Shown here: positions 1-8,159 of the stretch, piece after piece
How the letters are laid out: each line of letters opens with the position of its first letter
Numbering within the stretch: position 1 is the first letter of the stretch
Assembly: GCA_041665065.1 (NCBI GenBank)
Contig: JBAYJM010000005.1
Span: forward strand, 1 to 52,858
Origin: JBAYJM01 sp041665065
Lineage (GTDB): Bacteria; Patescibacteriota; Patescibacteriia; 2-01-FULL-39-33
Direction of reading: 5' to 3'
DNA: 52,858 bases
Translations under genes and position numbers: made by a program
The notes under the pieces: generated by a model
The model's input: only the letters and a program-made list of their open reading frames with translations
The model's database searches: none
What the model was told of the DNA's origin: nothing

Positions 1-1080
1 AATAAAGTCAGTAATCAGTTTTTGTCCTGATCCTTTTATAATTGCCTTGAAATTATTCCCGTACTGATAATTTGAATATTGTGAAAACGCATTAGCCACA
101 AATTTTAAAATTTCTTTGGCCTGGCTTTCAATTGGAGCAAAAGCAATAATTCTCACATTTACATCAAAGCCGGTTTTTGACGCCTTCTCTTCAATTGACT
201 TAATCATCTGCTCTTCAAGTGGCGATAACCTATAAGGATCTTTTGGCGACTGGGCCGACTTGCTTGTTCCAATCCAGTCAGAAGGCTTCCCTAAAGCATT
301 AACAAGTGGGTTATCCACAGCCATTGCCTGCTTTAAATTTTTTCCTTGTTGCATAGATGAAGCAATTTTAACACCCTTCTTACGCCAGCCTGATGGAGCC
401 GACCTCATCACAAATTGGATTGCCGCCGACTGTCCAGGACCCAACTTGGAAAGCGTACTTAAAATTCCAAGCAAAGGATCATTTTCCATCTGCTTAAATG
501 TCAAAAGCGGAAACATATTGGCTTTTGATAATCTCAAATAACCGGCCGAAGCAAATCCCTGCTGTCCAAAAATATTATAATCCTCTACCTCTTCTATTTG
601 GCAATGAGGATATTGCGACAATAATTGCTGTTTTATATATTGTTCAAGATAGACGGGAATTGCCATATAAAAAGTAATCAGACCGTCTCCACCGACCACA
701 ACTTCAAAAGACCAGCTGTCAAATCTTCCAAATAACCAAGTTTTAAATCCCTTTTGTGCCGGTATTCCGCCAACGGCTGAGTAAAAATTTTCCACCGAGC
801 CAATCACGTCCTTAATCTGCTTATTTTGTTTTTCTTTCTCTTCATCGGCATCCATCATCGACGGAACAGTAAGCATAAAAATCTTTTTTTCAAAAATGGC
901 CGGATAAATCTTGTGTGAAGAAAAAACCTTTTTTAAAATTAAAAGGATAACAAAGATTAAAACTATAGCGATTACGACAAAGCCCATAATCCATATGAGC
1001 TGATACATCAAATCAAAAGATGGCGCCGATGCCAGAGAGTTTGATGGCGAAAGTTGATTTTGCAACAAATCCAAATCCAT
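1..1080 (-). CDS. Membrane-anchored protein, partial (C-terminus beyond window)
   Basis: The frame is open from ATG at 1080 down to base 1 (360 codons, no stop), so the C-terminal part lies outside the window. The N-terminus is short and polar. One strong membrane segment follows at about residues 24-50 (LIWIMGFVVIAIVLIFVILL), and then a soluble region begins. The later part (EQYIKQQLLSQYPHCQIEEV, about 170-190) resembles the N-terminal cytoplasmic part of membrane ATPases of conjugation or type IV secretion type that are common in CPR genomes; that match is from memory and the ATPase domain itself is not visible. It follows the 162-aa gene with a 1-nt gap, so the two are co-transcribed. The function is inferred and uncertain. 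Confidence 0.7.
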   Translation of the reverse strand, partial: MDLDLLQNQLSPSNSLASAPSFDLMYQLIWIMGFVVIAIVLIFVILLILKKVFSSHKIYPAIFEKKIFMLTVPSMMDADEEKEKQNKQIKDVIGSVENFYSAVGGIPAQKGFKTWLFGRFDSWSFEVVVGGDGLITFYMAIPVYLEQYIKQQLLSQYPHCQIEEVEDYNIFGQQGFASAGYLRLSKANMFPLLTFKQMENDPLLGILSTLSKLGPGQSAAIQFVMRSAPSGWRKKGVKIASSMQQGKNLKQAMAVDNPLVNALGKPSDWIGTSKSAQSPKDPYRLSPLEEQMIKSIEEKASKTGFDVNVRIIAFAPIESQAKEILKFVANAFSQYSNYQYGNNFKAIIKGSGQKLITDFI

Positions 1081-1081
1081 A

Positions 1082-1570
1082 TTAAATAATTTTTTTGTCC
1101 TTAATCGAACCGACTATCTTGTCTGTTTTGATTTTGGCCATTTGCTCTAAGAAAAACCTATTAACGCCCGGAATCATTTTTAGCCATGATTTTAATAATT
1201 CAAAAATTTTCTTGATTTTTACCTTGGGCGCAGAAAGAATAGTAATTATCAAATTGGCGGTTTCTTCGCCTTTTTGTTTGAATTTCTGTTGATCCATTGG
1301 CAACATTTTTGCATACATATCAGCCAACCCCTCTTCCATAATGGATTCCAAAATCTTATACTCATTCGGAACTTGAGCCACGTTAGCCGGAACATTATAA
1401 AGCCTATCCTGAATTTCAGGAATTGCCATTTCACCATCTCTTTCAAAAAACTCTCCACCGCCAACACTGCCCTCAGTATCCAAAGAGTGTTCAGGCAATC
1501 TTTTTTCCGGCATCGGTGCCCCGCCGATTCTTTGCTCAGGATTAAAATTTTGAATTTTGTTTGGAGTCAT
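1082..1570 (-). CDS. Conserved-looking hypothetical protein, 162 aa
   Basis: I do not recognise the family. The first about 45 residues are polar and Gly/Pro-rich (disordered). The middle is acidic and helical (about 60-110). The C-terminal third is basic with alternating Lys and hydrophobic residues (KVKIKKIFELLKSWLKMI), suggesting an amphipathic helix that lies on the membrane or on its partner. There is no signal peptide or membrane span. Its stop lies 1 nt before the start of the membrane protein gene at 1080, so it is the first gene of that operon and probably a subunit of the same complex. Confidence 0.75.
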   Translation of the reverse strand: MTPNKIQNFNPEQRIGGAPMPEKRLPEHSLDTEGSVGGGEFFERDGEMAIPEIQDRLYNVPANVAQVPNEYKILESIMEEGLADMYAKMLPMDQQKFKQKGEETANLIITILSAPKVKIKKIFELLKSWLKMIPGVNRFFLEQMAKIKTDKIVGSIKDKKII

Positions 1571-1580
1571 AATTAACTAT

Positions 1581-1613
1581 ATTATACAATAATTTAATTT
1601 AATATGCTATAAT
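1581..1613. promoter_or_regulatory. Back-to-back -10 elements of two divergent genes
   Basis: On the minus strand TATAAT occupies 1586-1581, only about 11 nt before ATG 1570, so that mRNA would have almost no leader. On the plus strand TATAAT occupies 1608-1613, giving a start near 1620 for the CorA gene. No good -35 is seen for either promoter. Neither gene has an SD. Confidence 0.5.
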
Positions 1614-1644
1614 ATATTTATAAAGTTTGTTTCAGCATTTCCCC

Positions 1645-2583
1645 ATGCAAGATAACATTTCTACAATCCAATCCGGCGACAAACAAATGATGTGGATTAA
1701 CATCGTCAATGCCGGCAAAAAAGAAATCCAATATTTGAAAAGAAAATTTAAATTCAATGATTTGGATTTAAATGATTCTTACGCTCAAAAATTTGCTCAA
1801 AGGCCGAAGTTTGATGTCAGAAACGGCTATTGTTTTTTAATTTTGCAATTTCCTTTCTATAATAAAAAAAGTAAGTTGGTTGAGGCCGAAGAAGTGAATT
1901 TCTTCATCGGCTGGGATTACGTCATTACTTTGCATAGAAATAGCTTATTACCAATGGTAGAATTATATAATTTCTGCGAAAATGACAAATTTTACAGAAG
2001 CCAATATTTTACCGGCCAAAGCGGATTTCTAATTTACGAATTAATTTCTAGGCTCCAACAGCATTGTTATCCAATGCTTGATCATATCAGCTTAGATATT
2101 AAAAACATTGAAAATAACATCTTTTCCGGACGGGAAAGACGCATGGTCAATGAAATTTTGACTGTCAAAAGGAATATTTTGAATTTTAGAAGAATAATGC
2201 AGGCGCACGAATCAGTCATTAATAAACTCACCAGAGAAAAAATTGATTTTTTAAACCTTAGCGATTTTAAAGATTACTTTAAAAATGCCATCGAGCATAC
2301 CAGGGAAATTTGGGATATTTTAAATAATCAAAAAGAAATTTTAGACGCCTTAGAAAATACAAACACTTCTTTAGTATCTTTTAAATTGAATGATGTCATG
2401 AAAACATTAACTATGTTTTCGGTTATTGTTTTTCCGCTTACGCTATTTGCGGCTTTATTTGCCATGGATACCGGCGGAATGCCATTTAGAGAATCACCTT
2501 ATGGTTTTTGGATGGTTATCGGATTGCTAGTTGTCATAGCTCTAGGCATGCTTTTATTTTTCAAAAGGAAAAAGTGGCTTTAA
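1645..2583 (+). CDS. corA: CorA-like divalent cation transporter with variant signature
   Basis: Family 2-TM-GxN metal channel; a pentamer in the inner membrane that passes Mg2+ or other divalent ions. About 312 aa from ATG 1645. A TTG at 1627 would add six residues, and neither start has an SD. The large soluble domain holds long helices (about 130-240). Two C-terminal membrane helices follow (KTLTMFSVIVFPLTLFAALF and WMVIGLLVVIALGMLLFF), ending in the basic FKRKKWL typical of CorA. The usual selectivity signature YGMN is replaced by FAMD, followed by TGGMPF where the family often has xxMPE. The fold is clear; ion selectivity may differ. It is monocistronic and ends at a hairpin shared with the convergent dus gene. 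Confidence 0.85.
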   Translation: MQDNISTIQSGDKQMMWINIVNAGKKEIQYLKRKFKFNDLDLNDSYAQKFAQRPKFDVRNGYCFLILQFPFYNKKSKLVEAEEVNFFIGWDYVITLHRNSLLPMVELYNFCENDKFYRSQYFTGQSGFLIYELISRLQQHCYPMLDHISLDIKNIENNIFSGRERRMVNEILTVKRNILNFRRIMQAHESVINKLTREKIDFLNLSDFKDYFKNAIEHTREIWDILNNQKEILDALENTNTSLVSFKLNDVMKTLTMFSVIVFPLTLFAALFAMDTGGMPFRESPYGFWMVIGLLVVIALGMLLFFKRKKWL

Positions 2584-2605
2584 GTTAATCAAGAATTTTT
2601 AAAAA

Positions 2606-2630
2606 CCGCCGAGATGGCGGATTTTTTATT
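2606..2630. terminator. Bidirectional intrinsic terminator between corA and dus
   Basis: Stem CCGCC (2606-2610) and GGCGG (2616-2620) with loop GAGAT, a T run on the right for corA and an A run on the left (T run on the minus strand) for dus. The dus stop codon (2626-2628) lies within the T run. Confidence 0.75.
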
Positions 2631-3609
2631 TGAAAATTTTACTTATGTCTGATATTTTCGAAACCCTTACCAGCTCAGTTCTTAATTCCTTTGCATTCGT
2701 CCAGCCTTTTACATACCAAAGCAAATGCTTGCGAAGTTCGATAAGTCCGTGATCATCTTTATCTTTTTGAGCTGCCTTGGCGTGCTCAACACAAACTTTA
2801 ATTATTTGCTTTTGAGTAAATTCTTTAAATTTTCCGGTTTTTAAATAGTCTTTTATTTGTTTAAAAATCCAAGGCTTGCCATAAATTCCTCTGGCAATTC
2901 CCAATCCGTCAACTCCTGTATTAGCAATCATTTTTTTACCATCTTCAGGAGTGTGAATTCCCCCATTGCCTAAAACAACGGTTTTGGTTTTTTTATAAAA
3001 ATCTTTAACCGCCTTTATCATTTCATAATCCGGTTCGCCGTCAAAAGGCTGTTCATATGAACGTCCATGAACCATAACTGCCGAAATTGGCAAATCTTTC
3101 ATATAATTTGCAAAATCAAGGGCAGTTACTTTTTCTTTTGAATTTACAATTTTATTTATACTAGATCTCAACTTCACTGACACCGGCAATTCAGTTCCTG
3201 CCAAAGTTGCTTCAATTATTTGTTTGCATTTTCCCAAATCGCGCATCAATGTAACTCCCCCGCCATGGCCGGCAACTTTTTTGGCCGGACAACCAAAATT
3301 TATATCAATGCCATCAAAGCCGGCTTTTTCCGCTAGCTTTGCTGCTTTGGTAAATTTTTCATGATTTTTTCCAAATAACTGAATAACAACTGGGCGTTCG
3401 GATTTTGTGAAGTTTAAGAATTCTAAAGTCTTTTTGGAATCATAAAAAAGGCCGTCAGCCGAAACCATTTCCGTATAAACAACATCAGCGCCATATTTTT
3501 TGCAAATCTGACGAAAAGCCGAATCTGTTACTCCAGCCATAGGAGCAAGCGCTAATATGGGCTTATTTTTATTTAATTTGTGCCAAAAATTGGCTTTATC
3601 TATTGACAT
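2626..3609 (-). CDS. dusB: tRNA-dihydrouridine synthase (DusB-like)
   Basis: FMN enzyme that reduces uridines in the tRNA D-loop using NADPH. 327 aa, the normal family length. The TIM barrel starts with LALAPMAGVTDSAFR. The active site is visible as INFGCPAKKV, where the Cys is the catalytic acid (about residue 107), followed by MRDLGKC. KLRSS and HGRSYEQPFDGEPD match phosphate and FMN contacts, and LGNGGIHTPEDG and DGLGIARGIYGKPWIF form the FMN phosphate loop. The C-terminal helical tRNA-binding domain is present. The -35 of the opposite-strand promoter lies across its first codons. Which Dus subfamily it belongs to is less certain than the enzyme class. Confidence 0.93.
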   Translation of the reverse strand: MSIDKANFWHKLNKNKPILALAPMAGVTDSAFRQICKKYGADVVYTEMVSADGLFYDSKKTLEFLNFTKSERPVVIQLFGKNHEKFTKAAKLAEKAGFDGIDINFGCPAKKVAGHGGGVTLMRDLGKCKQIIEATLAGTELPVSVKLRSSINKIVNSKEKVTALDFANYMKDLPISAVMVHGRSYEQPFDGEPDYEMIKAVKDFYKKTKTVVLGNGGIHTPEDGKKMIANTGVDGLGIARGIYGKPWIFKQIKDYLKTGKFKEFTQKQIIKVCVEHAKAAQKDKDDHGLIELRKHLLWYVKGWTNAKELRTELVRVSKISDISKIFK

Positions 3610-3635
3610 TTTGGTTAATATGTTATATAATTATA
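3603..3635. promoter_or_regulatory. Interlocking promoters for dus (-) and the 3.7-kb orphan pair (+)
   Basis: Plus strand: TTGACA (3603-3608), 17-bp spacer, TATAAT (3626-3631), a perfect sigma70-type consensus; its -35 sits on the dus start codons. Minus strand: TATAAT at 3635-3630 with a weak -35 near 3658 drives dus. The two -10 elements overlap by 2 bp, so polymerase cannot occupy both at once. Confidence 0.75.
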
Positions 3636-3691
3636 ATTATGCAAATAGCATAAAATAAATCAGGCGTACATTCTACCTCAAGGGAGTTGCC

Positions 3692-3955
3692 ATGAAAAGC
3701 AAGGACGTTTCGGGCAACATCACAATGTGGCTCGCTCTTGGAATGGTTTTTCTTGGCTTAACTAGCCAAGTGTGGAAAAACCACATAGACCATTCCTGCG
3801 GACAGAGCTTCATGATGACGGTCATGCCGTTGTCAGTCCAGGTTTCCAGAGCAATTCACGCGGCGATAATCAGGAATTGGTACATTTTGATTCCTGACAC
3901 AATAGGAGCGGTGCTATCATTAGTACTGCTCTGGCAATACTTTCACTACAACTGA
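3692..3955 (+). CDS. Orphan small membrane protein, 87 aa (GC-shifted locus A, gene 1)
   Basis: Not recognised. Two hydrophobic segments (about 11-27, MWLALGMVFLGLTSQVW; about 65-82, LIPDTIGAVLSLVLLW) flank a central part with His and Cys (DHSCGQSF), so it is probably a two-span inner-membrane protein. The SD AAGGGAG lies 5-6 nt before ATG, unlike neighbouring core genes. Third codon positions are G/C-rich compared with dus and the HAD gene. It is followed after 20 nt by a second small gene and then a strong terminator, so the pair forms a self-contained unit. Confidence 0.7.
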   Translation: MKSKDVSGNITMWLALGMVFLGLTSQVWKNHIDHSCGQSFMMTVMPLSVQVSRAIHAAIIRNWYILIPDTIGAVLSLVLLWQYFHYN

Positions 3956-3975
3956 ACTGGGAGGATGATCTGCTC

Positions 3976-4164
3976 ATGGAAGTCACGATTACATTTACAA
4001 CCGAAGATTTGGAAAGCGTGGCACACCTGGAAAGAGCCATGGCTCAGTATTTTGGCCAGAAAGCCATAACTGCTATCCAGCTTGCGAAATCATCCGGCAA
4101 CCCGATCACCAACGGGGAGGACATTGACGCCCTGCTTGCGAAGCTGATGGAAAAATACGGCTGA
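3976..4164 (+). CDS. Orphan small soluble protein, 62 aa (locus A, gene 2)
   Basis: Not recognised. The sequence is acidic and helical with no membrane span: a beta-like start (MEVTITFTTEDLE), then helices (HLERAMAQYFGQKAITAIQL) and a C-terminal helix (DIDALLAKLMEKYG). The SD GGGAGG sits about 11 nt before the ATG. It is co-transcribed with the upstream 87-aa membrane protein, so a membrane protein plus small soluble partner is possible, but nothing in the sequence names a function. G/C-rich third positions match its partner. Confidence 0.7.
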   Translation: MEVTITFTTEDLESVAHLERAMAQYFGQKAITAIQLAKSSGNPITNGEDIDALLAKLMEKYG

Positions 4165-4194
4165 AGATCGAAACACACCTGCCACCCCCCCCAT

Positions 4195-4242
4195 ACCCAC
4201 ACGGCTCTAAACGTCAAAGTAGAGTCGAGTGGGTGTTTTTTT
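4195..4242 (+). terminator. Intrinsic terminator of orphan locus A
   Basis: Long stem: ACCCAC with GTGGGT (4195-4200/4229-4234), extended inward by CGGCTCTA with TAGAGTCG (one G-T pair), then T7. The T run overlaps the stop codon of the convergent HAD gene. Confidence 0.85.
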
Positions 4243-4858
4243 ATTTAAACAATTTCAATAGATCACCTGGCTTCTCAACAAAATATTTTGGACTTACTTT
4301 TAATAACTTAGCCTTGTTGTGCCAGCCCCAACTGACTGCAACCGTTTCAACTCCAGCCTCATTGCCTTCGGCAATATCTCCAACCGTATCACTGATGAAA
4401 AAATATATATTATCTTTATGCTTGGTTTTGATAAAATTTAATTTTTTAATTTTGCTCGGACTTTTTTCCGGTCCATATACATCTTTAAAATATGCATCCA
4501 AACCATAAAATTTCAAAGTGTTTTTTACCGATTTACCCGGCGTAGATGTGACAATATACATAATATTGTCTTGCGATAATTTTTCTAATATCTTTTTCAT
4601 GCCGGCAAACATCTTTGGTTCTTTGCTTATCAACCTTTCCTCAGATGTGCCTTTCACAATTTTTCCAATATCTTCTTTAGTCAAACCCAATTTTATCAAA
4701 CTTTCAAATAGATTAACCTCCATCATTTCCAAAAGATGTTTTTTGGATTTAATCACATAATAGCCGTTTCTTTTGCACGACCTAAGATATACATCCATAC
4801 AAAGGTCAAAAGAATCCACCACTACGCCATCAAAATCAAAGATTAAAATTTTTTTCAT
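4241..4858 (-). CDS. HAD-superfamily phosphatase (phosphoglycolate phosphatase-like)
   Basis: 205 aa, usual size for a subclass IA HAD phosphatase. Motif I is DFDGVVVDS (Asp nucleophile and Asp acid/base, residues 8 and 10). The cap domain is helical (about 16-85). Motif II is the Thr/Ser in VTSTPG (about 100). Motif III is the Lys in KSPSKIKKLNF, and motif IV is FISDTVGDIAEG. The substrate cannot be read from sequence; phosphoglycolate or nucleotide phosphates are typical. Its start overlaps the methyltransferase stop by 4 nt (ATGA), so it is the last gene of csaA-cysS-methyltransferase-HAD. Confidence 0.9.
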   Translation of the reverse strand: MKKILIFDFDGVVVDSFDLCMDVYLRSCKRNGYYVIKSKKHLLEMMEVNLFESLIKLGLTKEDIGKIVKGTSEERLISKEPKMFAGMKKILEKLSQDNIMYIVTSTPGKSVKNTLKFYGLDAYFKDVYGPEKSPSKIKKLNFIKTKHKDNIYFFISDTVGDIAEGNEAGVETVAVSWGWHNKAKLLKVSPKYFVEKPGDLLKLFK

Positions 4859-5736
4859 CGTTTTCTTATAATTTCAAAAAATAACATAGGCCAATTTAAT
4901 TTATAGACTCCATTTTCATATTTACAACCTAAAGTATTCCTAAGATCTTTCACAATTTCTTGATCCGGCAAATCATAAGCATGCAAACCCTTAAAAAATA
5001 AAACCATCTCAGCTTCTGATTCAAAATCCCAGGTTAGAGGTTTTATTTCTGCTTTTATAATTTCTAAGGGCAGGCCATCACACAATTCATGCAATCGTTT
5101 TTCTGATAACCAGGCACCCCTATTGTGACCAGTAAGACATTTTTTTGAAACAACCTTATCAAAATGCTCCGCTAAAATAGTATCGTCTGCAACATCTGCC
5201 GCACAAAATCGACCGCCTGGCCGTAACATTTTTGCAACATTTTCAAAGGTTTTCCGCTGATGTAAATTATGATGGATACCGCCAAAACTTGTTACTATAT
5301 CGATTTGTCCAACTGGTATATAATCAAATATTTCTTGATCTTCAGGATTGGAAACAATGGTTATTGCCTGCGGACAAATGCCCTTCAATATTTGAAGTTG
5401 CTTTTCACTTGGATCAACGGCAAAAACGGTATTATTAGTCCATTCAATGAGTTTTACAGTAAGAAAACCCGTACCAGAAGCAATTTCAACTGAGGACTCG
5501 CCTTCTTTTGGCTTTATTAATTCATACATGGCGACGAGATCTCCCGCTCGAGCTTTTCCAGCCACCTCCATGGCCAAACCATATAATACAGCCCGAAGAT
5601 CAAAAACAGCATCTGGCAAACGACCATGCTTTATTATAGCCTCATCAACCATTTTTTCTGTAAGTTTTAATTCGGAATCAATTTCTTTGCGATAGTAATT
5701 AAAATCTACGTTTACTTTACTCTTGGTTGCCTCCAT
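4855..5736 (-). CDS. SAM-dependent class I methyltransferase
   Basis: 293 aa. SAM motif I is VEIASGTGFLTVKL (about 85-98), the acidic end of strand 2 is FAVDPSE, and motif IV is IDIVTSFGGIHH, followed by LRPGGRFCAADV (motif VI, about 170-182). The N-terminal about 70 residues are helical and may be a substrate cap. The substrate is unknown; the GGIHHNLHQ stretch is like small-molecule methyltransferases of the UbiE type. The stop overlaps the HAD start by 4 nt and the start overlaps the cysS stop by 1 nt (TAATG), so translation is probably coupled. Confidence 0.85.
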   Translation of the reverse strand: MEATKSKVNVDFNYYRKEIDSELKLTEKMVDEAIIKHGRLPDAVFDLRAVLYGLAMEVAGKARAGDLVAMYELIKPKEGESSVEIASGTGFLTVKLIEWTNNTVFAVDPSEKQLQILKGICPQAITIVSNPEDQEIFDYIPVGQIDIVTSFGGIHHNLHQRKTFENVAKMLRPGGRFCAADVADDTILAEHFDKVVSKKCLTGHNRGAWLSEKRLHELCDGLPLEIIKAEIKPLTWDFESEAEMVLFFKGLHAYDLPDQEIVKDLRNTLGCKYENGVYKLNWPMLFFEIIRKR

Positions 5737-7139
5737 TATTTTCTCTTTAATTTATACCCCTCTTTCAAGTCCTCAATCTCATATCCCAACTTTCCAATCT
5801 CATTTCGCAATCTATCTGACTCAGCCCAATTTTTCTCCGATCTCGCAGCCAATCTTTCTTTTGCCAAATCAACGACTTCCTGAGGAATTTTTTCTTCTCT
5901 AATTTGATCCAAACTCAATCCCAAAACCTTATCAAATTCCATCAAAGTAGCATAAATATCTTTGCCACTCTCTTTTGATTTAACTAAATCCCAAACAATT
6001 GCCAAAACCTGTGGGATATTAAAATCATCTTCAATGGCTTCAGTAAAATTCTTTTTAGAACTTTCAATAATTTTTCCATAACCGTCAGCCTTGAATTCCA
6101 ATATTTTTTCTTTCAAATTATTTAAAGCTGTTTGTGCTGATTCCAAGGCCTCCAATGTAAAATTCTGCTTGCTTCTATAATGCGCTTGCATAAAAAAATA
6201 TCTCAAAACCATTGGATTAAAACCTTTCGCCTTTATTTCTGCCAAAGAATAAGCCGTGCCCTGTGATTTAGACATTTTTCCGCCATCAACGGTTAAATGC
6301 TCATTATGCATCCAATATCTGACAAATTCTTTTCCATTGGCGGCCTCGCTTTGGGCAATTTCATTAGTATGATGAACTGGAATATGCTCAATTCCTCCCA
6401 TATGCATATCAATTGTAGGACCAAAGATCGCTTTATTCATCGCACTACATTCTAAATGCCAGCCTGGGAATCCTTCGCCATTTTCAACCAAAGGGGAAAC
6501 AAATGGACTTGGCCAAGTTTGCAAAGCATTTTCATGCGCACCAGCCTTGAAATACCAAACTGCAAAATCTGCAGAATTTTTTTTGTTGGAATCACTTACC
6601 TCTCCCCTACCGGCATCAGAAATATTTTTTGATAAATCTTGTTTGGATAGTTTTGTATAATTTTCAAATTTAGAAATATCAAAATAAATAGCCAAGTCTG
6701 CTGTATATGCAAAACCTTTTTTCAAAAGCTCTTGAACCATTTCAATCATTTGAGAAATGTATTCTGTGGCTCGAGGTTTGAAATTAGGATCTTCACAGTT
6801 GAGTTCTTTAATATCGTCTTCAAAAGTCTTTATATATTTGTCGGCAATTTCCTTAGGATCTAATTTTTCTCTCTTTGATGCAACTTCCATTTTGTCTTCA
6901 CCTTCATCATCATCACTTGTCATATGGCCAACATCAGTATAGTTCCTGGCAAATTTAACATCATATCCAAGATACTCCTGCGATCTTTTTATTAAATCTG
7001 CTAAAACCATTGCCCGCAAGTTACCAATATGCTGAGTCCAATATACTGTCGGACCGCATTGATAAAAAGAAACCTGCTTGTCTTTAAGCGGTTTAAATTC
7101 TTCTTTTTTCCTGCTTAAGGTATTGTAGATTTTTAACAT
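5736..7139 (-). CDS. cysS: Cysteine-tRNA ligase
   Basis: Class I aminoacyl-tRNA synthetase charging tRNA-Cys; 467 aa, normal length. The HIGH motif is QHIGNLRAM, preceded by the zinc-ligand Cys of YQCGPTVYW. A further zinc site is GWHLECSAM with HMGGIEHIPVHHTNE. The KMSKS motif is GGKMSKSQGT. The C-terminal DALR-like helical domain ends in KLKRK. It starts 3 nt after the csaA stop and is co-transcribed with it. Confidence 0.97.
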   Translation of the reverse strand: MLKIYNTLSRKKEEFKPLKDKQVSFYQCGPTVYWTQHIGNLRAMVLADLIKRSQEYLGYDVKFARNYTDVGHMTSDDDEGEDKMEVASKREKLDPKEIADKYIKTFEDDIKELNCEDPNFKPRATEYISQMIEMVQELLKKGFAYTADLAIYFDISKFENYTKLSKQDLSKNISDAGRGEVSDSNKKNSADFAVWYFKAGAHENALQTWPSPFVSPLVENGEGFPGWHLECSAMNKAIFGPTIDMHMGGIEHIPVHHTNEIAQSEAANGKEFVRYWMHNEHLTVDGGKMSKSQGTAYSLAEIKAKGFNPMVLRYFFMQAHYRSKQNFTLEALESAQTALNNLKEKILEFKADGYGKIIESSKKNFTEAIEDDFNIPQVLAIVWDLVKSKESGKDIYATLMEFDKVLGLSLDQIREEKIPQEVVDLAKERLAARSEKNWAESDRLRNEIGKLGYEIEDLKEGYKLKRK

Positions 7140-7142
7140 AAA

Positions 7143-7475
7143 TTAATATAGTTTGCCTCCGATTGGAGAATTTGAATCAGGTGTAATTAAAATACATTCG
7201 CCGTTTTCATCCGGTACGCCAAGAGTCAAAACTTCGGAAACTTCCGGACCGATTTGTCGTGGAGGAAAATTTACTACACCAAGAATTAATTTTCCAGCTA
7301 AATCTTCTTTTGAGTAATTTTTAACCAATTGAGCTGTTGATTTTTTAATGCCAATTTCCGAGCCAAAATCAATTTTTAGCTTAAAAGCGGGCTTTTTAGC
7401 TTCTGGAAAGTCATTAACTTCAATAATCTTCCCTACTCTTATGTCTAATTTTGCAAAATCTTCAATTGTTGCCAT
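7143..7475 (-). CDS. csaA: CsaA-like tRNA-binding (OB-fold) protein
   Basis: 110 aa, a stand-alone EMAP-II/Trbp111 OB fold as in CsaA and the C-terminal dimerisation domain of MetG. Diagnostic strings are FAKLDIRVGKIIEVNDFPEA, KLKIDFGSEIGIKKSTAQL and VVNFPPRQIGPEVSEVLTLG. CsaA homologues bind tRNA or act as export chaperones; which applies here is open. It is the first gene of a four-gene operon with cysS, which favours a tRNA-related role. No SD; the promoter lies about 20 nt upstream. Confidence 0.9.
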   Translation of the reverse strand: MATIEDFAKLDIRVGKIIEVNDFPEAKKPAFKLKIDFGSEIGIKKSTAQLVKNYSKEDLAGKLILGVVNFPPRQIGPEVSEVLTLGVPDENGECILITPDSNSPIGGKLY

Positions 7476-7494
7476 ATATTTAATTAATAGAGTA

Positions 7495-7523
7495 ATTTTA
7501 GAATTTTTTTAGCTTTTTTGCAA
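7495..7523 (-). promoter_or_regulatory. Promoter of the csaA-cysS operon
   Basis: TTGCAA (7523-7518), 17-bp spacer, TAAAAT (7500-7495). The predicted start is about 13 nt before the csaA ATG. The -35 directly abuts the T run of the preceding orphan-gene terminator. Confidence 0.6.
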
Positions 7524-7560
7524 GAAAAAAAGTCCGGCCGAGAATCGATCCCAGTCGAAC
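7524..7560 (-). terminator. Intrinsic terminator of orphan gene B
   Basis: Minus-strand hairpin GTTCG-A-CTGGGA / TCTCGG-C-CGGAC (7560-7532) with one mismatch and G-T pairs, followed by T7. Confidence 0.75.
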
Positions 7561-7584
7561 AATAGAAAATTACGAGAACATCTT

Positions 7585-7983
7585 TCATGGTAGAAGATCC
7601 AGGTATTTCTGGGCGGTACTAACCTCTCTTTGTGCCGCTTCAAGCTTATCCTTCCAGTAAGCCCGAACGGCCGATCGAATTTTCTCTATAATGTCTTCCA
7701 AGGGTGGATTGAGACTCAACTTGACCCTCAGAACTGCAAGGCCTACCCCTACCAAGACGTGATCACCGATATTGTCGGACTGCAGTAGCAATAACGTCAA
7801 TCCAAATGACTCAGCATCCAAGACAAGAGCACAACCCCAAACACCTTGGGGAAGGCTGATCTTCATCAGCCCAATAAGTTTGTTAGCCTGCTCTCCGCTA
7901 AGACCGAGTTTCTTATCGAAGACATCCAGAAGCGCCTCTGGATGGCTTACCCCCTTCTTGTAGACCCGTAAAGGTTTTTCCAT
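7585..7983 (-). CDS. Orphan protein, 132 aa (GC-shifted locus B)
   Basis: Not recognised. The start is ATG 7983, chosen because GGAGGAGAGG lies just upstream; a longer frame to 8010 would run through the SD. It is probably cytoplasmic: an N-terminal helical part (PEALLDVFDKKLGLSGEQANKLIGLMK), a central hydrophobic beta-rich core (GVWGCALVLDAESFGLTLLLLQ; HVLVGVGLAVLRVKLSL) and a C-terminal charged helix (DIIEKIRSAVRAYWKDKLEAAQREV) that could be a coiled coil. G/C-rich third codon positions contrast with csaA and ftsI. It has its own promoter, a 140-nt structured leader and a terminator, and is the last of three tandem units of the same design. Confidence 0.75.
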   Translation of the reverse strand: MEKPLRVYKKGVSHPEALLDVFDKKLGLSGEQANKLIGLMKISLPQGVWGCALVLDAESFGLTLLLLQSDNIGDHVLVGVGLAVLRVKLSLNPPLEDIIEKIRSAVRAYWKDKLEAAQREVSTAQKYLDLLP

Positions 7984-8124
7984 AATTACCTCTCCTCCCC
8001 ACAACTCCAAAGTCCAAAAATAAAATCAGCTCACCAACGGGGTGGCTGACATCTAAACGCTTTTACGTCAAAACCAGCACCCCTGGTCGATAGCAACACC
8101 AATAATCGACCTGATTTTATGTGA
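7984..8124 (-). promoter_or_regulatory. Structured 5' leader of orphan gene B (attenuator/riboswitch-like)
   Basis: Read on the minus strand. A closing stem pairs ATAAAATCAG (8120-8111) with CTGATTTTAT (8029-8020), perfect 10 bp. Inside are hairpin GGTCGAT/ATCGACC (8111-8085) and GGGGTG-CTG pairing with CAG-C-CACCCC (8083-8039). Mutually exclusive with these is CAGCCACC/GGTGAGCTG (8048 to about 8027), followed by ATTTTATTTTTGG, which has terminator form. The neighbouring leader of gene C has the same plan. The ligand or signal, if any, is unknown. Confidence 0.6.
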
Positions 8125-8130
8125 AAATTA

Positions 8131-8159
8131 ATCTTATATAAATTAGCACTAAAAGTCAA
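8131..8159 (-). promoter_or_regulatory. Promoter of orphan gene B
   Basis: TTGACT (8159-8154), 17-bp spacer, TAAGAT (8136-8131). The -35 grows directly out of the T run of gene C's terminator. Confidence 0.75.

Noticed and set aside
7532..7560. Sequence resembling a tRNA T-arm (GGGATCGATTCTC on the minus strand)
   Set aside because: No anticodon or D arm and no CCA end nearby; it is the terminator stem of orphan gene B.
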